Of a DNA stretch of 43,206 nt, positions 7,834 through 16,279 are shown in pieces. The translations under genes and the position numbers were made by a program. Source of the stretch: Treponema sp. (GTDB lineage Bacteria > Spirochaetota > Spirochaetia > Treponematales > Breznakiellaceae). Under the pieces are notes generated by a model. The model worked only from the letters and a program-made list of their open reading frames with translations. It made no database searches and had not been told where the DNA came from. How positions within the stretch are numbered: the stretch's first letter is position 1; each line of letters begins with the position of its first letter. Location of the stretch: positions 1-43,206 of the forward strand of contig JAIRYT010000050.1 of assembly GCA_031267675.1 (NCBI GenBank), written 5' to 3'.

Positions 7834-9471
7834 CTAAATTTGCAGCCGCTCTGCATGATGAAAGGCCTCGGCGCGAAGGGCTTTTACGTTTTCATCGGCC
7901 AGGTATTCTTCAAATCCCATCATACGATCAATTACACCCGACGCTTCGCCGGGGGCCCTTGGCGGCAGCAGTTCTACAATGCGGTTTGCAATGGACGAAA
8001 TAAATTCATGATCGTGCGAATTAAAAAGAATAACGCCGGGAAACGCAATAAGCCCCTCGTTTAACGCGGTAATCGCCTCCAAATCAAGGTGATTGGTAGG
8101 CTCGTCAAGTATCAGTACATTGGCGCCGGAAAGCATCATGCGCGCGAGCATACAGCGCACCCGTTCCCCGCCCGACAATACATTAACCGGTTTTAACGCC
8201 TCATCGCCCGAAAAAAGCATGCGGCCCAAAAAACCCCTGACATAGGTTTCGTCTTCGTCCGGCGAATACTGCTTAAGCCAGCCGGTAATGGAAACAGTGT
8301 CTTTAAAGAACGATGAATTTTCTTTTGGAAAATAGGAATAACTTATCGTTTGTCCCCAATACACGCCTTCGCCCGCTTCCGCTCCAATTCGGTCAAAAAT
8401 CGCCGTCTTTGCCTGATGTTCCGTTCCGACAAAGGCGATTTTTTCGCCTTTGTTGACCTGCAGCGAAAAACCGGCAAGCCCCGAAGCGGCATCAGAAATT
8501 TTTTCGATACGCAGTACATTGTTTCCAATTTCGCGGTTTGGTTTAAATCCTACAAAAGGAAACTTGCGGCTTGTTACATGTACGTTTTCAAGGTTAAGTT
8601 TTTCCAGCACTTTTTTACGGCTTGTCGCCTGCCGGCTTTTTGCGACATTGCTGGCAAAGCGCATAATAAATTCTTTTAGTTCCCGCGCTTTTTCTTCGTT
8701 CTTTTTTTGCTGATCCCGCGCCTGCCGTTGAAGCATCTGGCTCATCTGGTACCAAAAATCGTAGTTGCCCGAATACGCGGTAATGCGGCCAAAATCAATG
8801 TCGCAGATGTGGGTACAGACTGAATTAAGAAAATGCCGGTCATGTGAAACAACAATTACCGTATTGGGAAAATCCATAAGGAAATCTTCGAGCCATGAGA
8901 TCGATTCAAGGTCAAGGCCGTTGGTAGGTTCGTCAAGAAGCAGGAGATCGGGGTTTCCAAAAAGCGCCTGGGCCAAAAGCACCCGCACTTTTTTTGTTTC
9001 GTCAAGATCGCTCATTAATTTTTCGTGATCGGCCTTTTCCAAACCAAGGCCGGAAAGCATCTGCCCCGCCTGGGCCTCTGCCTCCCATCCGCCAAGATCG
9101 GCAAAATCCGCTTCCAGTTCGCTGGCCCGCATGCCGTCCGCTTCGGAAAAATCTTCCCGGGCGTAAATCTCTTCGCGTTCTTTTTGTATTTTATGGAGTT
9201 TTGGATAACCCATAATCACTGTTTCAAGCGCGGAGTGTTCTTCAAAGGCAAAGTGATCCTGCCCAAGCACCGCCATGCGCTCCCCGCTCGAAATGGAAAC
9301 ATCGCCCTTATCGTGTTCAATTTCGCCCGAAAGAATTTTTAGGAATGTTGATTTTCCCGCGCCGTTTGCGCCGATAATTCCATAGCAGTTGCCCGGAGTG
9401 AATTTTAAATTCACATCCTTAAAAAGAACGCGCTCGCCAAACGTGAGGCTTACTTCACTTACATTTATCAC
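7834..9471 (-). CDS. ABC-F family ATPase, YbiT-like
   Basis: A 545-residue protein with two ABC domains and no membrane spans, typical of ABC-F proteins that act on the ribosome. Domain 1 has GANGAGKS at 34-41 and DEPTN at about 180-184, with its signature replaced by MSDLDETKKVRV; absence of LSGG there is a feature I recall for the YbiT group. A charged linker (about 245-290) joins domain 2, which has a normal LSGGERVR and DEPTNHLD. The second Walker A is degenerate: GTEHQAKT at 349-356, with Ala where Gly precedes the Lys. One ATP site may therefore be weakened. The start is GTG with AGGAT upstream. Confidence 0.9.
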   Translation of the reverse strand: MINVSEVSLTFGERVLFKDVNLKFTPGNCYGIIGANGAGKSTFLKILSGEIEHDKGDVSISSGERMAVLGQDHFAFEEHSALETVIMGYPKLHKIQKEREEIYAREDFSEADGMRASELEADFADLGGWEAEAQAGQMLSGLGLEKADHEKLMSDLDETKKVRVLLAQALFGNPDLLLLDEPTNGLDLESISWLEDFLMDFPNTVIVVSHDRHFLNSVCTHICDIDFGRITAYSGNYDFWYQMSQMLQRQARDQQKKNEEKARELKEFIMRFASNVAKSRQATSRKKVLEKLNLENVHVTSRKFPFVGFKPNREIGNNVLRIEKISDAASGLAGFSLQVNKGEKIAFVGTEHQAKTAIFDRIGAEAGEGVYWGQTISYSYFPKENSSFFKDTVSITGWLKQYSPDEDETYVRGFLGRMLFSGDEALKPVNVLSGGERVRCMLARMMLSGANVLILDEPTNHLDLEAITALNEGLIAFPGVILFNSHDHEFISSIANRIVELLPPRAPGEASGVIDRMMGFEEYLADENVKALRAEAFHHAERLQI

Positions 9472-9529
9472 TTAACAATATCCTTTTGCTTTTTGGTGTC
9501 GTTAAAAACGTATGTTTTTTTCCAGGCGC

Positions 9530-11482
9530 TTACTTTTTCTTTTTAAAAAAGCCGATAAGTCTGCCGACGATGCTTTTATTTTTTTGCGGTGTACGGTCCT
9601 TTTCATGTTCCTGTCCGCCGCGGTCAATCCGTTCGCTTTCACGTCCGTTCCGTCCGTCTTTTGCCGGGAACGGCGCTTTGCCGCGGCTGCGGCCGTGTGT
9701 TCCGCTTTGCCCTCGCCTTGTTTCTCCGCCGCTCTCCGCTCGCCCGCTGGCGCTTCGTCCGCCGCGCGCCTGACTGCCGCTCGCTGTTCGTTCACCGGCG
9801 CTTTGTCCGCGGCTGCCGGCGCTTTCCACGCTCCGGTCGCCGCTTCGTCCGCCGCGCGTTGCGCCGTATGCCTGACTGCCGCTCTCTGCTCGTCCGCTGG
9901 CGCTTCGCCCGCCGCGCGACCGGCTGCCGGCGCTTTCCGCGCTCCGGTCGCCGCGCGCCTGGCCATCGGCGCCTTCCGCGCTCCGGTCGCCGCTTCGTCC
10001 ACCGCGCGCCTGACCGCTCTCCGCACTTCGTCCGCCGCCGCGCCTGCCGCGTGCGTACGCCTGGTCGCCGCCGCTCTCCGCTCGTCGTCCGCCCGTCCGC
10101 CCGCCGCGCCTCGTCTCGGCGCTGTTTCGCCCGCGCGCGCCCGTTTCGCCGCTTCGCCCGCCGGAGCTTTCCGCGCTCTGACCGTCACGCGCCGTTTCGC
10201 TATACGCCTGACTGCCGGCGCTCCGTCCACCCGCGCCCCGTCCGCGTCCTGTTTCGCCGTACGCCCGTCCGCCGTTGTTTCGGCCCGGGCGCCGGGAACT
10301 ACGATCATCGTAAAAATCGGTACGGACGCGCAGTCCTTCACTTTTATCTTCCGCAAAAAGCGTTTCGTGGGCTATCTGCGAAGGAATTTTTTTGCCAATG
10401 TAGCGTTCAATGGACGGAAGTCCGTACACGTCCTTTTCGCTTGCCAGTGTAATGGCCTTGCCGGTTTTTCCCGCGCGCGCGGTGCGTCCAATCCGGTGGA
10501 CATAATTTTCCGCTTCGGCGGGAATGTCATAATTAACGACCAGCGACAGGTTCTGGATGTCGAGCCCCCGCGCGGCGACATCGGTAGCCACCAGATAGCA
10601 GATCTTTCCCGCTTTGACATCTTCGATAATCTTAAGGCGTTTTGACTGAGGCAAATCGCCGATAATAAATTCACACTCACATCCGTTGACCCGCAGGCGT
10701 TTTGCCACAATTTCCGCCTGCCGTTTTGTGTTGCAAAAAATAATCGCGCTTTCGGGTTTTTCGTTTTTAATAACGCCAAGGAGCATCTTCATTTTTGAAT
10801 TGCTGGGCACATGGTAAAGAACCTGTTCCACTTCGTCAAGCGTAACGGTTTCCGGTTCTATTTCAATTTCAAACGGATTTTTGGTATATTCCCAGGCCAG
10901 ATTCTTTACATAGGCGTTAAGTGTCGCGCTAAACAGCATTGTCTGGCGGCGGTCCACCGGGGGAATTACGCGGATCAATTTTCGCAAATCGGGATAAAAG
11001 CCCATGTCGAACATACGATCAGCTTCATCCAAAACCAAAAAGGCAATATCCATAAGATTCATTTGGCCCGATTTGTTTAGGTCCAGCACACGGCCCGGCG
11101 TTCCTACCAGAATCTGCACATTGTCTCGCAGCAGCCGCTGCTGCTGGGAATAGCCGACGCCGCCGTAAAAACTGCCCGCCTTAAAGGGAAGATGTTTGCC
11201 AAGTACTTTGGCTTCTTCTTCTACCTGAACGGCAAGTTCACGGGTCGGCACCATAATAATCGCTTTTTTGCCGCCCAACAGGGACTCGGTAAGAAGACGC
11301 TGAAAAATAACAATCAAAAAAGCGGCGGTTTTGCCCGTTCCGGTCTGCGACTGCACGTACAAATCCTGTCCGCGAAACGCGTTCGCCAGCACCTGTTCCT
11401 GAACAGGCATACAGTGTACATATCCGGCATCCATAATTCCCCGCCGCAGGTTGGGATGGAGCTCCAGTTCTGAAAATTCCAT
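9530..11482 (-). CDS. DEAD-box RNA helicase with a long Arg/Gly/Ser-rich tail
   Basis: A 650-residue protein. The core (about 1-395) has the Q motif region FSELELHP...CMPVQEQ, SQTGTGKT (45-52), PTREL, TPGR, DEAD (152-155), SAT (185-187), CNTKRQ, ATDVAARGLDI and HRIGRTARAG, all expected for an active ATP-dependent RNA helicase of the RhlE/CsdA kind. From about residue 395 a roughly 240-residue low-complexity tail of GGRS, AES, SQAY and RGG-like units follows, ending in a basic FFKKKK. Such tails bind RNA and can drive condensate formation. ATG at 11482 is chosen over an upstream start at 11545 because a good promoter lies between them; there is no Shine-Dalgarno and the leader would be about eight bases. 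Confidence 0.92.
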   Translation of the reverse strand: MEFSELELHPNLRRGIMDAGYVHCMPVQEQVLANAFRGQDLYVQSQTGTGKTAAFLIVIFQRLLTESLLGGKKAIIMVPTRELAVQVEEEAKVLGKHLPFKAGSFYGGVGYSQQQRLLRDNVQILVGTPGRVLDLNKSGQMNLMDIAFLVLDEADRMFDMGFYPDLRKLIRVIPPVDRRQTMLFSATLNAYVKNLAWEYTKNPFEIEIEPETVTLDEVEQVLYHVPSNSKMKMLLGVIKNEKPESAIIFCNTKRQAEIVAKRLRVNGCECEFIIGDLPQSKRLKIIEDVKAGKICYLVATDVAARGLDIQNLSLVVNYDIPAEAENYVHRIGRTARAGKTGKAITLASEKDVYGLPSIERYIGKKIPSQIAHETLFAEDKSEGLRVRTDFYDDRSSRRPGRNNGGRAYGETGRGRGAGGRSAGSQAYSETARDGQSAESSGGRSGETGARGRNSAETRRGGRTGGRRAESGGDQAYARGRRGGGRSAESGQARGGRSGDRSAEGADGQARGDRSAESAGSRSRGGRSASGRAESGSQAYGATRGGRSGDRSVESAGSRGQSAGERTASGSQARGGRSASGRAESGGETRRGQSGTHGRSRGKAPFPAKDGRNGRESERIDRGGQEHEKDRTPQKNKSIVGRLIGFFKKKK

Positions 11483-11496
11483 AAAAGTTGATGTTA

Positions 11497-11525
11497 ATAG
11501 TAGCAAATTAGCGCTATCGTAACAA
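11497..11525 (-). promoter_or_regulatory. Promoter of the helicase gene
   Basis: On the minus strand, TTGTTA, a 17-base spacer, then TACTAT. Initiation would fall near 11490, about eight bases before the helicase ATG. The -35 box lies five bases from the -35 box of the divergent promoter. Confidence 0.6.
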
Positions 11526-11530
11526 TCCCC

Positions 11531-11559
11531 TTGACAAGGGCGCAAAGAGAAATTAGTAT
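11531..11559 (+). promoter_or_regulatory. Promoter of the aldehyde dehydrogenase operon
   Basis: TTGACA, a 17-base spacer, then TAGTAT. This is a strong sigma-70-type match. An AGGAGG ribosome site follows at 11577-11582, seven bases before the ATG of the first gene. Confidence 0.78.
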
Positions 11560-11588
11560 GATGGTATGACCAATTTTAGGAGGATACG

Positions 11589-12941
11589 ATGACGATCAAG
11601 GAATTGGTAACACGTTCGCGGGCGGCCCAGAATGTAATTGCCGCCTATTCCCAGGAAAAAATTGACGAAATTGTGCGGATTCTGGCAAAGGTTGTGTATG
11701 ACAATGCCGAGCCGCTGGCAAAATTGGCCGCCGAAGAAAGCCGCATGGGCGTTTATGAAGACAAAGTTACCAAAAACAGGGGCAAGGCCCGTATCCTCTG
11801 GTACGGTCTTAAGGGTAAAAAGTCCGTGGGTATTTTGGAACATGATAAAGATGCGGGTATTACCATTGTGGCAAAGCCAATGGGGGTAATAGGCGCGGCT
11901 ACTCCCTGTACCAACCCCGTAGTCACCCCCATGTGCAACGCGATGTTCGCGGTTAAAGGGGGCAATTCGATCATCATTGCGCCGCACCCGCGCGGCAAAC
12001 AATGCGCCAGGCGCCTTGCGGAATTATATTACGGGCAGTTTGACAAGCTTGGCGTTCCCCGCGATATTTTTTTGGTAATTGAGGAACCGACCATCGATCT
12101 TTCTTCGCAGTTAATGGCTTCTGTTGATGTGGTAATCGCCACCGGCGGCGGGGCGATGGTAAAAAGCGCGTATTCATCGGGCAGGCCAAGTTTTGGCGTG
12201 GGTCCGGGCAACGTGCAGGGTTTAATAGACAACGACGTGGATTTTGGGGAAACAGCGCAAAAACTTGTCCAAAGCCGTATATTCGACAACGGTATTATTT
12301 GTTCGGGAACCCAGACCATTATTGCCGATAAAACCAATTTTACCAGGGTAATTGACGCGTTCAAAAAGAACGGCGCGTTTTACCTTGATGATCCGGCGGG
12401 TGTGGACAAATTCCGCGCGGCGCTTTTTCCGGACGGAAAAATTAACAAAGACTCCGTGGGCCAAAGCATGACCGCCGTGGCAAAACTGGCCGGCGTGGAA
12501 ATTCCGCCCGGAACAAAATGCGTTATTCTTAAACCGCCAAAATACGGAAAGGGCGAGGATCTTTCCCGCGAAAAAATGTGCCCGGTAATGACCGCCTATG
12601 AATATGACAACTGGGAACACGCGGTACAGATTGCCTGCGAAAATCTTTTGTGCGAAGGCGCGGGCCACTCGGTTGATATACAGTCAAACAACAGGGCCCA
12701 TATTGAATATGCGGCGCTTAAACTGCCGGTATCGCGCATTCTTGTCAATCAGATTTGTACCTCGATGAACGGCGGATCATTCCAGAATTCACTTTCGCCC
12801 ACAACAACGCTGGGCTGCGGAAGCTGGGGCAATAATTCAATCAGCGAAAATCTTTCGTACTATCACCTGTTTAACAAGTCGCAGATTGCCTGTGTAAAAC
12901 CCGCCTGGAATCAGCCTGACGACGAGGAAATTTTTGGATGA
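11589..12941 (+). CDS. CoA-acylating aldehyde dehydrogenase
   Basis: A 450-residue enzyme of the CoA-dependent branch of the aldehyde dehydrogenase family, resembling succinate-semialdehyde dehydrogenase of Clostridium kluyveri as I recall it (shared runs VVYDNAE, GVYEDKV, NPVVTPMCNAM, VVIATGG, YSSGRP, GVGPGN, TTTLGCGSWG). Cys238 in NGIICSGTQ is the expected acyl-thioester nucleophile. It interconverts an aldehyde plus CoA and NAD(P) with an acyl-CoA. It has no fused alcohol dehydrogenase domain, so it is not AdhE. It overlaps the next gene by four bases (ATGA); with the acyl-CoA synthetase pair behind it the product acyl-CoA could yield ATP and a free acid. Succinate semialdehyde, acetaldehyde and sulfoacetaldehyde are all possible substrates. 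Confidence 0.88.
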   Translation: MTIKELVTRSRAAQNVIAAYSQEKIDEIVRILAKVVYDNAEPLAKLAAEESRMGVYEDKVTKNRGKARILWYGLKGKKSVGILEHDKDAGITIVAKPMGVIGAATPCTNPVVTPMCNAMFAVKGGNSIIIAPHPRGKQCARRLAELYYGQFDKLGVPRDIFLVIEEPTIDLSSQLMASVDVVIATGGGAMVKSAYSSGRPSFGVGPGNVQGLIDNDVDFGETAQKLVQSRIFDNGIICSGTQTIIADKTNFTRVIDAFKKNGAFYLDDPAGVDKFRAALFPDGKINKDSVGQSMTAVAKLAGVEIPPGTKCVILKPPKYGKGEDLSREKMCPVMTAYEYDNWEHAVQIACENLLCEGAGHSVDIQSNNRAHIEYAALKLPVSRILVNQICTSMNGGSFQNSLSPTTTLGCGSWGNNSISENLSYYHLFNKSQIACVKPAWNQPDDEEIFG

Positions 12942-14116
12942 AACTGCTGGAATACCAGGCAAACGCCCTTTTTGAAAAATACGGCCTGCCTGTTCAAAAG
13001 GGAATCGTAATCAGCGGCGGCAAAGACGCGCTGGAAAAAATACGCGCGGCGCATCTTGCCTTTCCCGTCGTCATAAAGGCGCAGGTCCAGATCGGCGGCA
13101 GGGGAAAGGCGGGCGGCGTACAGTTTGCCGGAACAGCGGAAGAAGCGGCGGACCTGTGCGCAAAAATGATCGGCATGGACATTCGCGGATTTACCGCCCG
13201 CGAGCTTTTGGTTATTGAAAAAAAAGAAGTGGTAAACGAATGGTATCTTTCGATTATGCTGGATCGGTTTTCAAAAGCGCCGCTTTTGATTTTTTCGCCG
13301 CAGGGCGGAATGGATATTGAAGAAACCGCCAGAACCAGTCCCGGCAAGATTGCGCGGGTGCCGCTTAACCCCATGGAAAAAACAGCGCCCCCCTATGTAA
13401 TCGATTACGCGCTGGACAAAACCGGCGCCGATAAAAAATGCCGCGCCGCGCTTTTAGATATTGTACAAAAACTCTACCGGCTTTTTTTTGAGTATTACAC
13501 GATGCTTGTCGAAATTAATCCGCTCGTTGTTGACAAAAACGGCGCGCTTGCCGTACTGGACGGAAAAATTGAACTGGATGATAACGCGCTTGGTTCTTTG
13601 CCGGACATTGCGCCCTGGCGCGACAAACTGCAGGAAGACGCCAGTGTAATCGAGGCGCGCAAATCGGGATTTTTGTTTATTCCCGTCGAAGACGACGGCG
13701 GCATAGGTATTATGTCAAATGGGTCGGGCATGCTTATGAGCTGCATTGATCTTGTCTCAAAGAAGGGAATCAAGGTGCACGCCGCGCTCGATCTGGGCGG
13801 GGGAGCAACCGCCGAACGCATTGCCGAAGCGGTGCGTATTATGCTGGGCCGGCCCAAAATTGATACCGTATTTATTTGTGTTTTTGGCGGCATTACCCGC
13901 TGTGACGAAGTCGCGCGCGGCGCGTGTATCGCCATGCAAAAACCCGAAGCCGCCGGAAAGCATCTTATTCTGCGTATCGAGGGAACAAACAAGGACGAAG
14001 CGGAACGCATTATTTTGGAATCCTCTCTTCCCATTACCATCGGCAGCGGTATTCCCGATTCGGTAGAAAAAATCTGCAGCGTTCGCGGAGACAAACACAA
14101 ACGGGGAACAAAATGA
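12938..14116 (+). CDS. ADP-forming acyl-CoA synthetase, beta subunit (SucC-like)
   Basis: A 392-residue protein aligned by eye with the beta subunit of succinyl-CoA synthetase. It has an ATP-grasp fold beginning KLLEYQANALFEKYGLPVQKG, an ATP-binding QIGGRGKAGGVQFAG segment, metal-binding LVEINPLVVDKNGALAVLDGK, and a C-terminal flavodoxin-like domain with DLGGGATAERI and FGGITRCDE. It transfers phosphate between ADP/ATP and the alpha-subunit histidine. Where E. coli SucC has NGAGLAM this protein has NGSGMLM near the subunit interface. It overlaps both neighbours by four bases. A classical TCA role is possible, but linkage to an acylating dehydrogenase rather than to 2-oxoglutarate dehydrogenase suggests another acyl group. 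Confidence 0.88.
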   Translation: MKLLEYQANALFEKYGLPVQKGIVISGGKDALEKIRAAHLAFPVVIKAQVQIGGRGKAGGVQFAGTAEEAADLCAKMIGMDIRGFTARELLVIEKKEVVNEWYLSIMLDRFSKAPLLIFSPQGGMDIEETARTSPGKIARVPLNPMEKTAPPYVIDYALDKTGADKKCRAALLDIVQKLYRLFFEYYTMLVEINPLVVDKNGALAVLDGKIELDDNALGSLPDIAPWRDKLQEDASVIEARKSGFLFIPVEDDGGIGIMSNGSGMLMSCIDLVSKKGIKVHAALDLGGGATAERIAEAVRIMLGRPKIDTVFICVFGGITRCDEVARGACIAMQKPEAAGKHLILRIEGTNKDEAERIILESSLPITIGSGIPDSVEKICSVRGDKHKRGTK

Positions 14117-15012
14117 GCATCATTATTGATCAAAATACACGCCTTCTTGTGCAGGGAATTACCGGCCGCGAAGGAAGTTTTCATGCGCGGACAATGCTGG
14201 AATACGGAACAAATGTCGTGGCGGGAGTTACGCCGGGAAAGGGCGGCCAAAGCATTGACTTTGACGTAAACGGAAAACAGATTCGAGTGCCGGTGTTTAA
14301 CACGGTGCGCGAGGCCGCCGAAAAAACAAACGCCAACGCCACAGTACTTTTTGTGCCCGCCAAATTTACCCCCGCCGGCGTGTACGAAGCGGTCGATGCG
14401 GACATTCCCGTAATTATGACGATATCCGAACATACGCCGGTTCACGAAATGATGAAGTGCTACCACGCGGCCCGCCAAAAAGGCCTGCGCCTTTTTGGGC
14501 CAAACTCGTTTGGTATTATTTCGCCGGGAAAATGCAAAGCCGGTTTTATGGCGCATAAGTATTACATTCCGGGCCCGGTGGGAATTATGAGCCGCAGCGC
14601 GACAAATTGTTATGAAACCGTGATGATGATGAGCGCGCGCGGTATAGGACAGTCAACCTGTATCGGCGTGGGCGGCGACATGATCCCCGGTTCCGCCTTT
14701 GTCGATTTACTGCCGGATTTCCAGGCCGACCCGGAAACAAAGGCAATTGTCTTAATCGGCGAAATTGGCGGCAGCGAAGAAGAAATCGCCGCGCGGTATA
14801 TTGCCGCCCGCGTTACCAAACCGGTTGTCGCCCTTATCGCCGGAAAGAACGCCCCCCGGGGAAAAAACATGGGCCACGCCGGAGCCATAGTCGGCGCGGA
14901 CGGCGCCGGCAGCGCGGAAAACAAGGAAAAAGCCCTGGCAGACGCCGGCGCGCGCATTGCCGAAAGCACAACCCATATCGTGGAGATTTTGGCGGAACTT
15001 TCCCTTGTTTAG
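14113..15012 (+). CDS. ADP-forming acyl-CoA synthetase, alpha subunit (SucD-like)
   Basis: A 299-residue protein starting at the ATG at 14113; a longer frame upstream only shadows the beta-subunit gene. It has the CoA-binding Rossmann start RLLVQGITGREGSFHA, the GQSTCIGVGGDMIPGS segment, and the catalytic His255 in GKNMGHAGAI. The segment that reads SRSGTLTYE in succinyl-CoA synthetases is SRSATNCYE here (160-168), a change close to the substrate pocket in the known fold, which argues for a different acid. With the two preceding genes it forms a coupled three-gene operon. The next gene is convergent, 18 bases away. Confidence 0.87.
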   Translation: MSIIIDQNTRLLVQGITGREGSFHARTMLEYGTNVVAGVTPGKGGQSIDFDVNGKQIRVPVFNTVREAAEKTNANATVLFVPAKFTPAGVYEAVDADIPVIMTISEHTPVHEMMKCYHAARQKGLRLFGPNSFGIISPGKCKAGFMAHKYYIPGPVGIMSRSATNCYETVMMMSARGIGQSTCIGVGGDMIPGSAFVDLLPDFQADPETKAIVLIGEIGGSEEEIAARYIAARVTKPVVALIAGKNAPRGKNMGHAGAIVGADGAGSAENKEKALADAGARIAESTTHIVEILAELSLV

Positions 15013-15030
15013 GCGTAAAGAAAAAATCCG

Positions 15031-16224
15031 TTAAAGCAGCCTGACGCTTTTAAGGGCCTGTTCGATATCGGCGGCAAGATCGCTTGTATCCTCAATGCCG
15101 ACGCTAAAGCGAAAGAATCCGTTGTGAAACTCCGGGGGATACAAATACTGGCGTTCATCCTTTTCGCCCAAAAATACAATAAGGCTTTCATCGTGTCCCA
15201 GCGAAACAGCAGAAGTGATAACCTTAAGGCGGCTTACAAAGCGGTTATGGGTGTCGTGATCCGCTTTAAGGCCAAACGCCATAACCCCGCCGTAACCCGG
15301 CGACATTTGCGAAGCGGCCGTTTTATGACCGGGGTGGCTTTTGAGCCCCGGGTAGCGGACAAAGCTGACACAGGGAAGACCCTCAAGATACCCGGCCAGG
15401 GTCATGGCGCTTTCATTATGCTGCCGCATTCGTAAAGGCAGCGTTACTGATCCCCGCATAATAAGCCAGGCGTTAAAGGGGCTTATTACGCCGCCCAGAT
15501 TTATCTGCGCCTGGGCGCGGATGGGATCGAGCAGTTCCCTTTTACCGATGACCGCTCCGCCCATGGAATCGCCGTGACCGTTAATGTATTTGGTAAGGCT
15601 TTCCACTACAAAATCCGCGCCCAGCTCCAACGGACGCTGGTTATAGGGGGAAGCGAACGTATTGTCCACCGAAAGCAGGGCCCCGCGCTCGTGGGCGATA
15701 CGCGCGGCGGCCCTGATATCCGTTATGCCGATTGTGGGGTTTCCGGGTGTTTCGATATGGACAAGGCGGGTATTGGGACGCATGGCTCCTCGTATTTCGC
15801 CGCTGTTTGACGCGTCAACAATGGTGGTTTCAACCTGAAACTTGCGGTTAAAAAGCTCGTTCAACAGCCGGTACGCCGCGATATAGGTAACGTTTGAAAA
15901 CACAACGTGGTCGGAACTTTTAAGCAGCGAAAAAAAGAGCCCCGACAGGGCGGCTACCCCGCTGCCCAGAACGATACAATCTTCTCCGCCGGAAAGACTT
16001 GCCAGTTTTTCCTGAAGGTATTGCTGGTTACTGCCGCCGTTCCGCGTATAAAGGTTTTTACCGGCGCCGCTCCAGTTAAGGTCCGAAGGATCATAGGGGA
16101 GTTCATAACTGTTTCCCATAACGATGGGCCGCTTAATCGCGCCGGTTTCTCCGTCTACATCGTTCCCCGCGTGAACCGCGCGGGTTAAAAACCCCAATTC
16201 TTTTCCGTAATCGCGCTTACTCAT
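15031..16224 (-). CDS. Cys/Met metabolism PLP enzyme (gamma-lyase or gamma-synthase type)
   Basis: A 397-residue enzyme of the trans-sulfuration family. The PLP lysine is K212 in ESLTKYINGHGD, and the HIETPGNPTIGI and SVDNTFASPYNQRPLELGAD segments surround the cofactor. The N-terminal LYTRNGGSNQQYLQEKLASL corresponds to the Tyr-x-Arg region that contacts the PLP phosphate of the neighbouring subunit. Methionine gamma-lyase, cystathionine gamma-synthase and gamma-lyase share this layout and cannot be separated by eye. A promoter ends about ten bases before the ATG and no Shine-Dalgarno is present, so the mRNA is probably leaderless. The gene is monocistronic. Confidence 0.85.
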   Translation of the reverse strand: MSKRDYGKELGFLTRAVHAGNDVDGETGAIKRPIVMGNSYELPYDPSDLNWSGAGKNLYTRNGGSNQQYLQEKLASLSGGEDCIVLGSGVAALSGLFFSLLKSSDHVVFSNVTYIAAYRLLNELFNRKFQVETTIVDASNSGEIRGAMRPNTRLVHIETPGNPTIGITDIRAAARIAHERGALLSVDNTFASPYNQRPLELGADFVVESLTKYINGHGDSMGGAVIGKRELLDPIRAQAQINLGGVISPFNAWLIMRGSVTLPLRMRQHNESAMTLAGYLEGLPCVSFVRYPGLKSHPGHKTAASQMSPGYGGVMAFGLKADHDTHNRFVSRLKVITSAVSLGHDESLIVFLGEKDERQYLYPPEFHNGFFRFSVGIEDTSDLAADIEQALKSVRLL

Positions 16225-16233
16225 AGTATATAA

Positions 16234-16262
16234 ATTGTATATAATTACTATGTATTATGCAA
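16234..16262 (-). promoter_or_regulatory. Promoter giving a nearly leaderless mRNA
   Basis: On the minus strand, TTGCAT, a 17-base spacer, then TACAAT. Transcription would start near 16227, three bases before the ATG of the PLP enzyme at 16224. Confidence 0.6.
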
Positions 16263-16279
16263 GCTGTAACAGCGTTTTT

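Noticed and set aside
9502-10645. Long genes on the strand opposite the helicase tail
   Set aside because: They arise from the GC-rich repeat with Arg/Ala-rich composition in every frame, lack ribosome sites and match no family, while the helicase frame is continuous with a conserved core.
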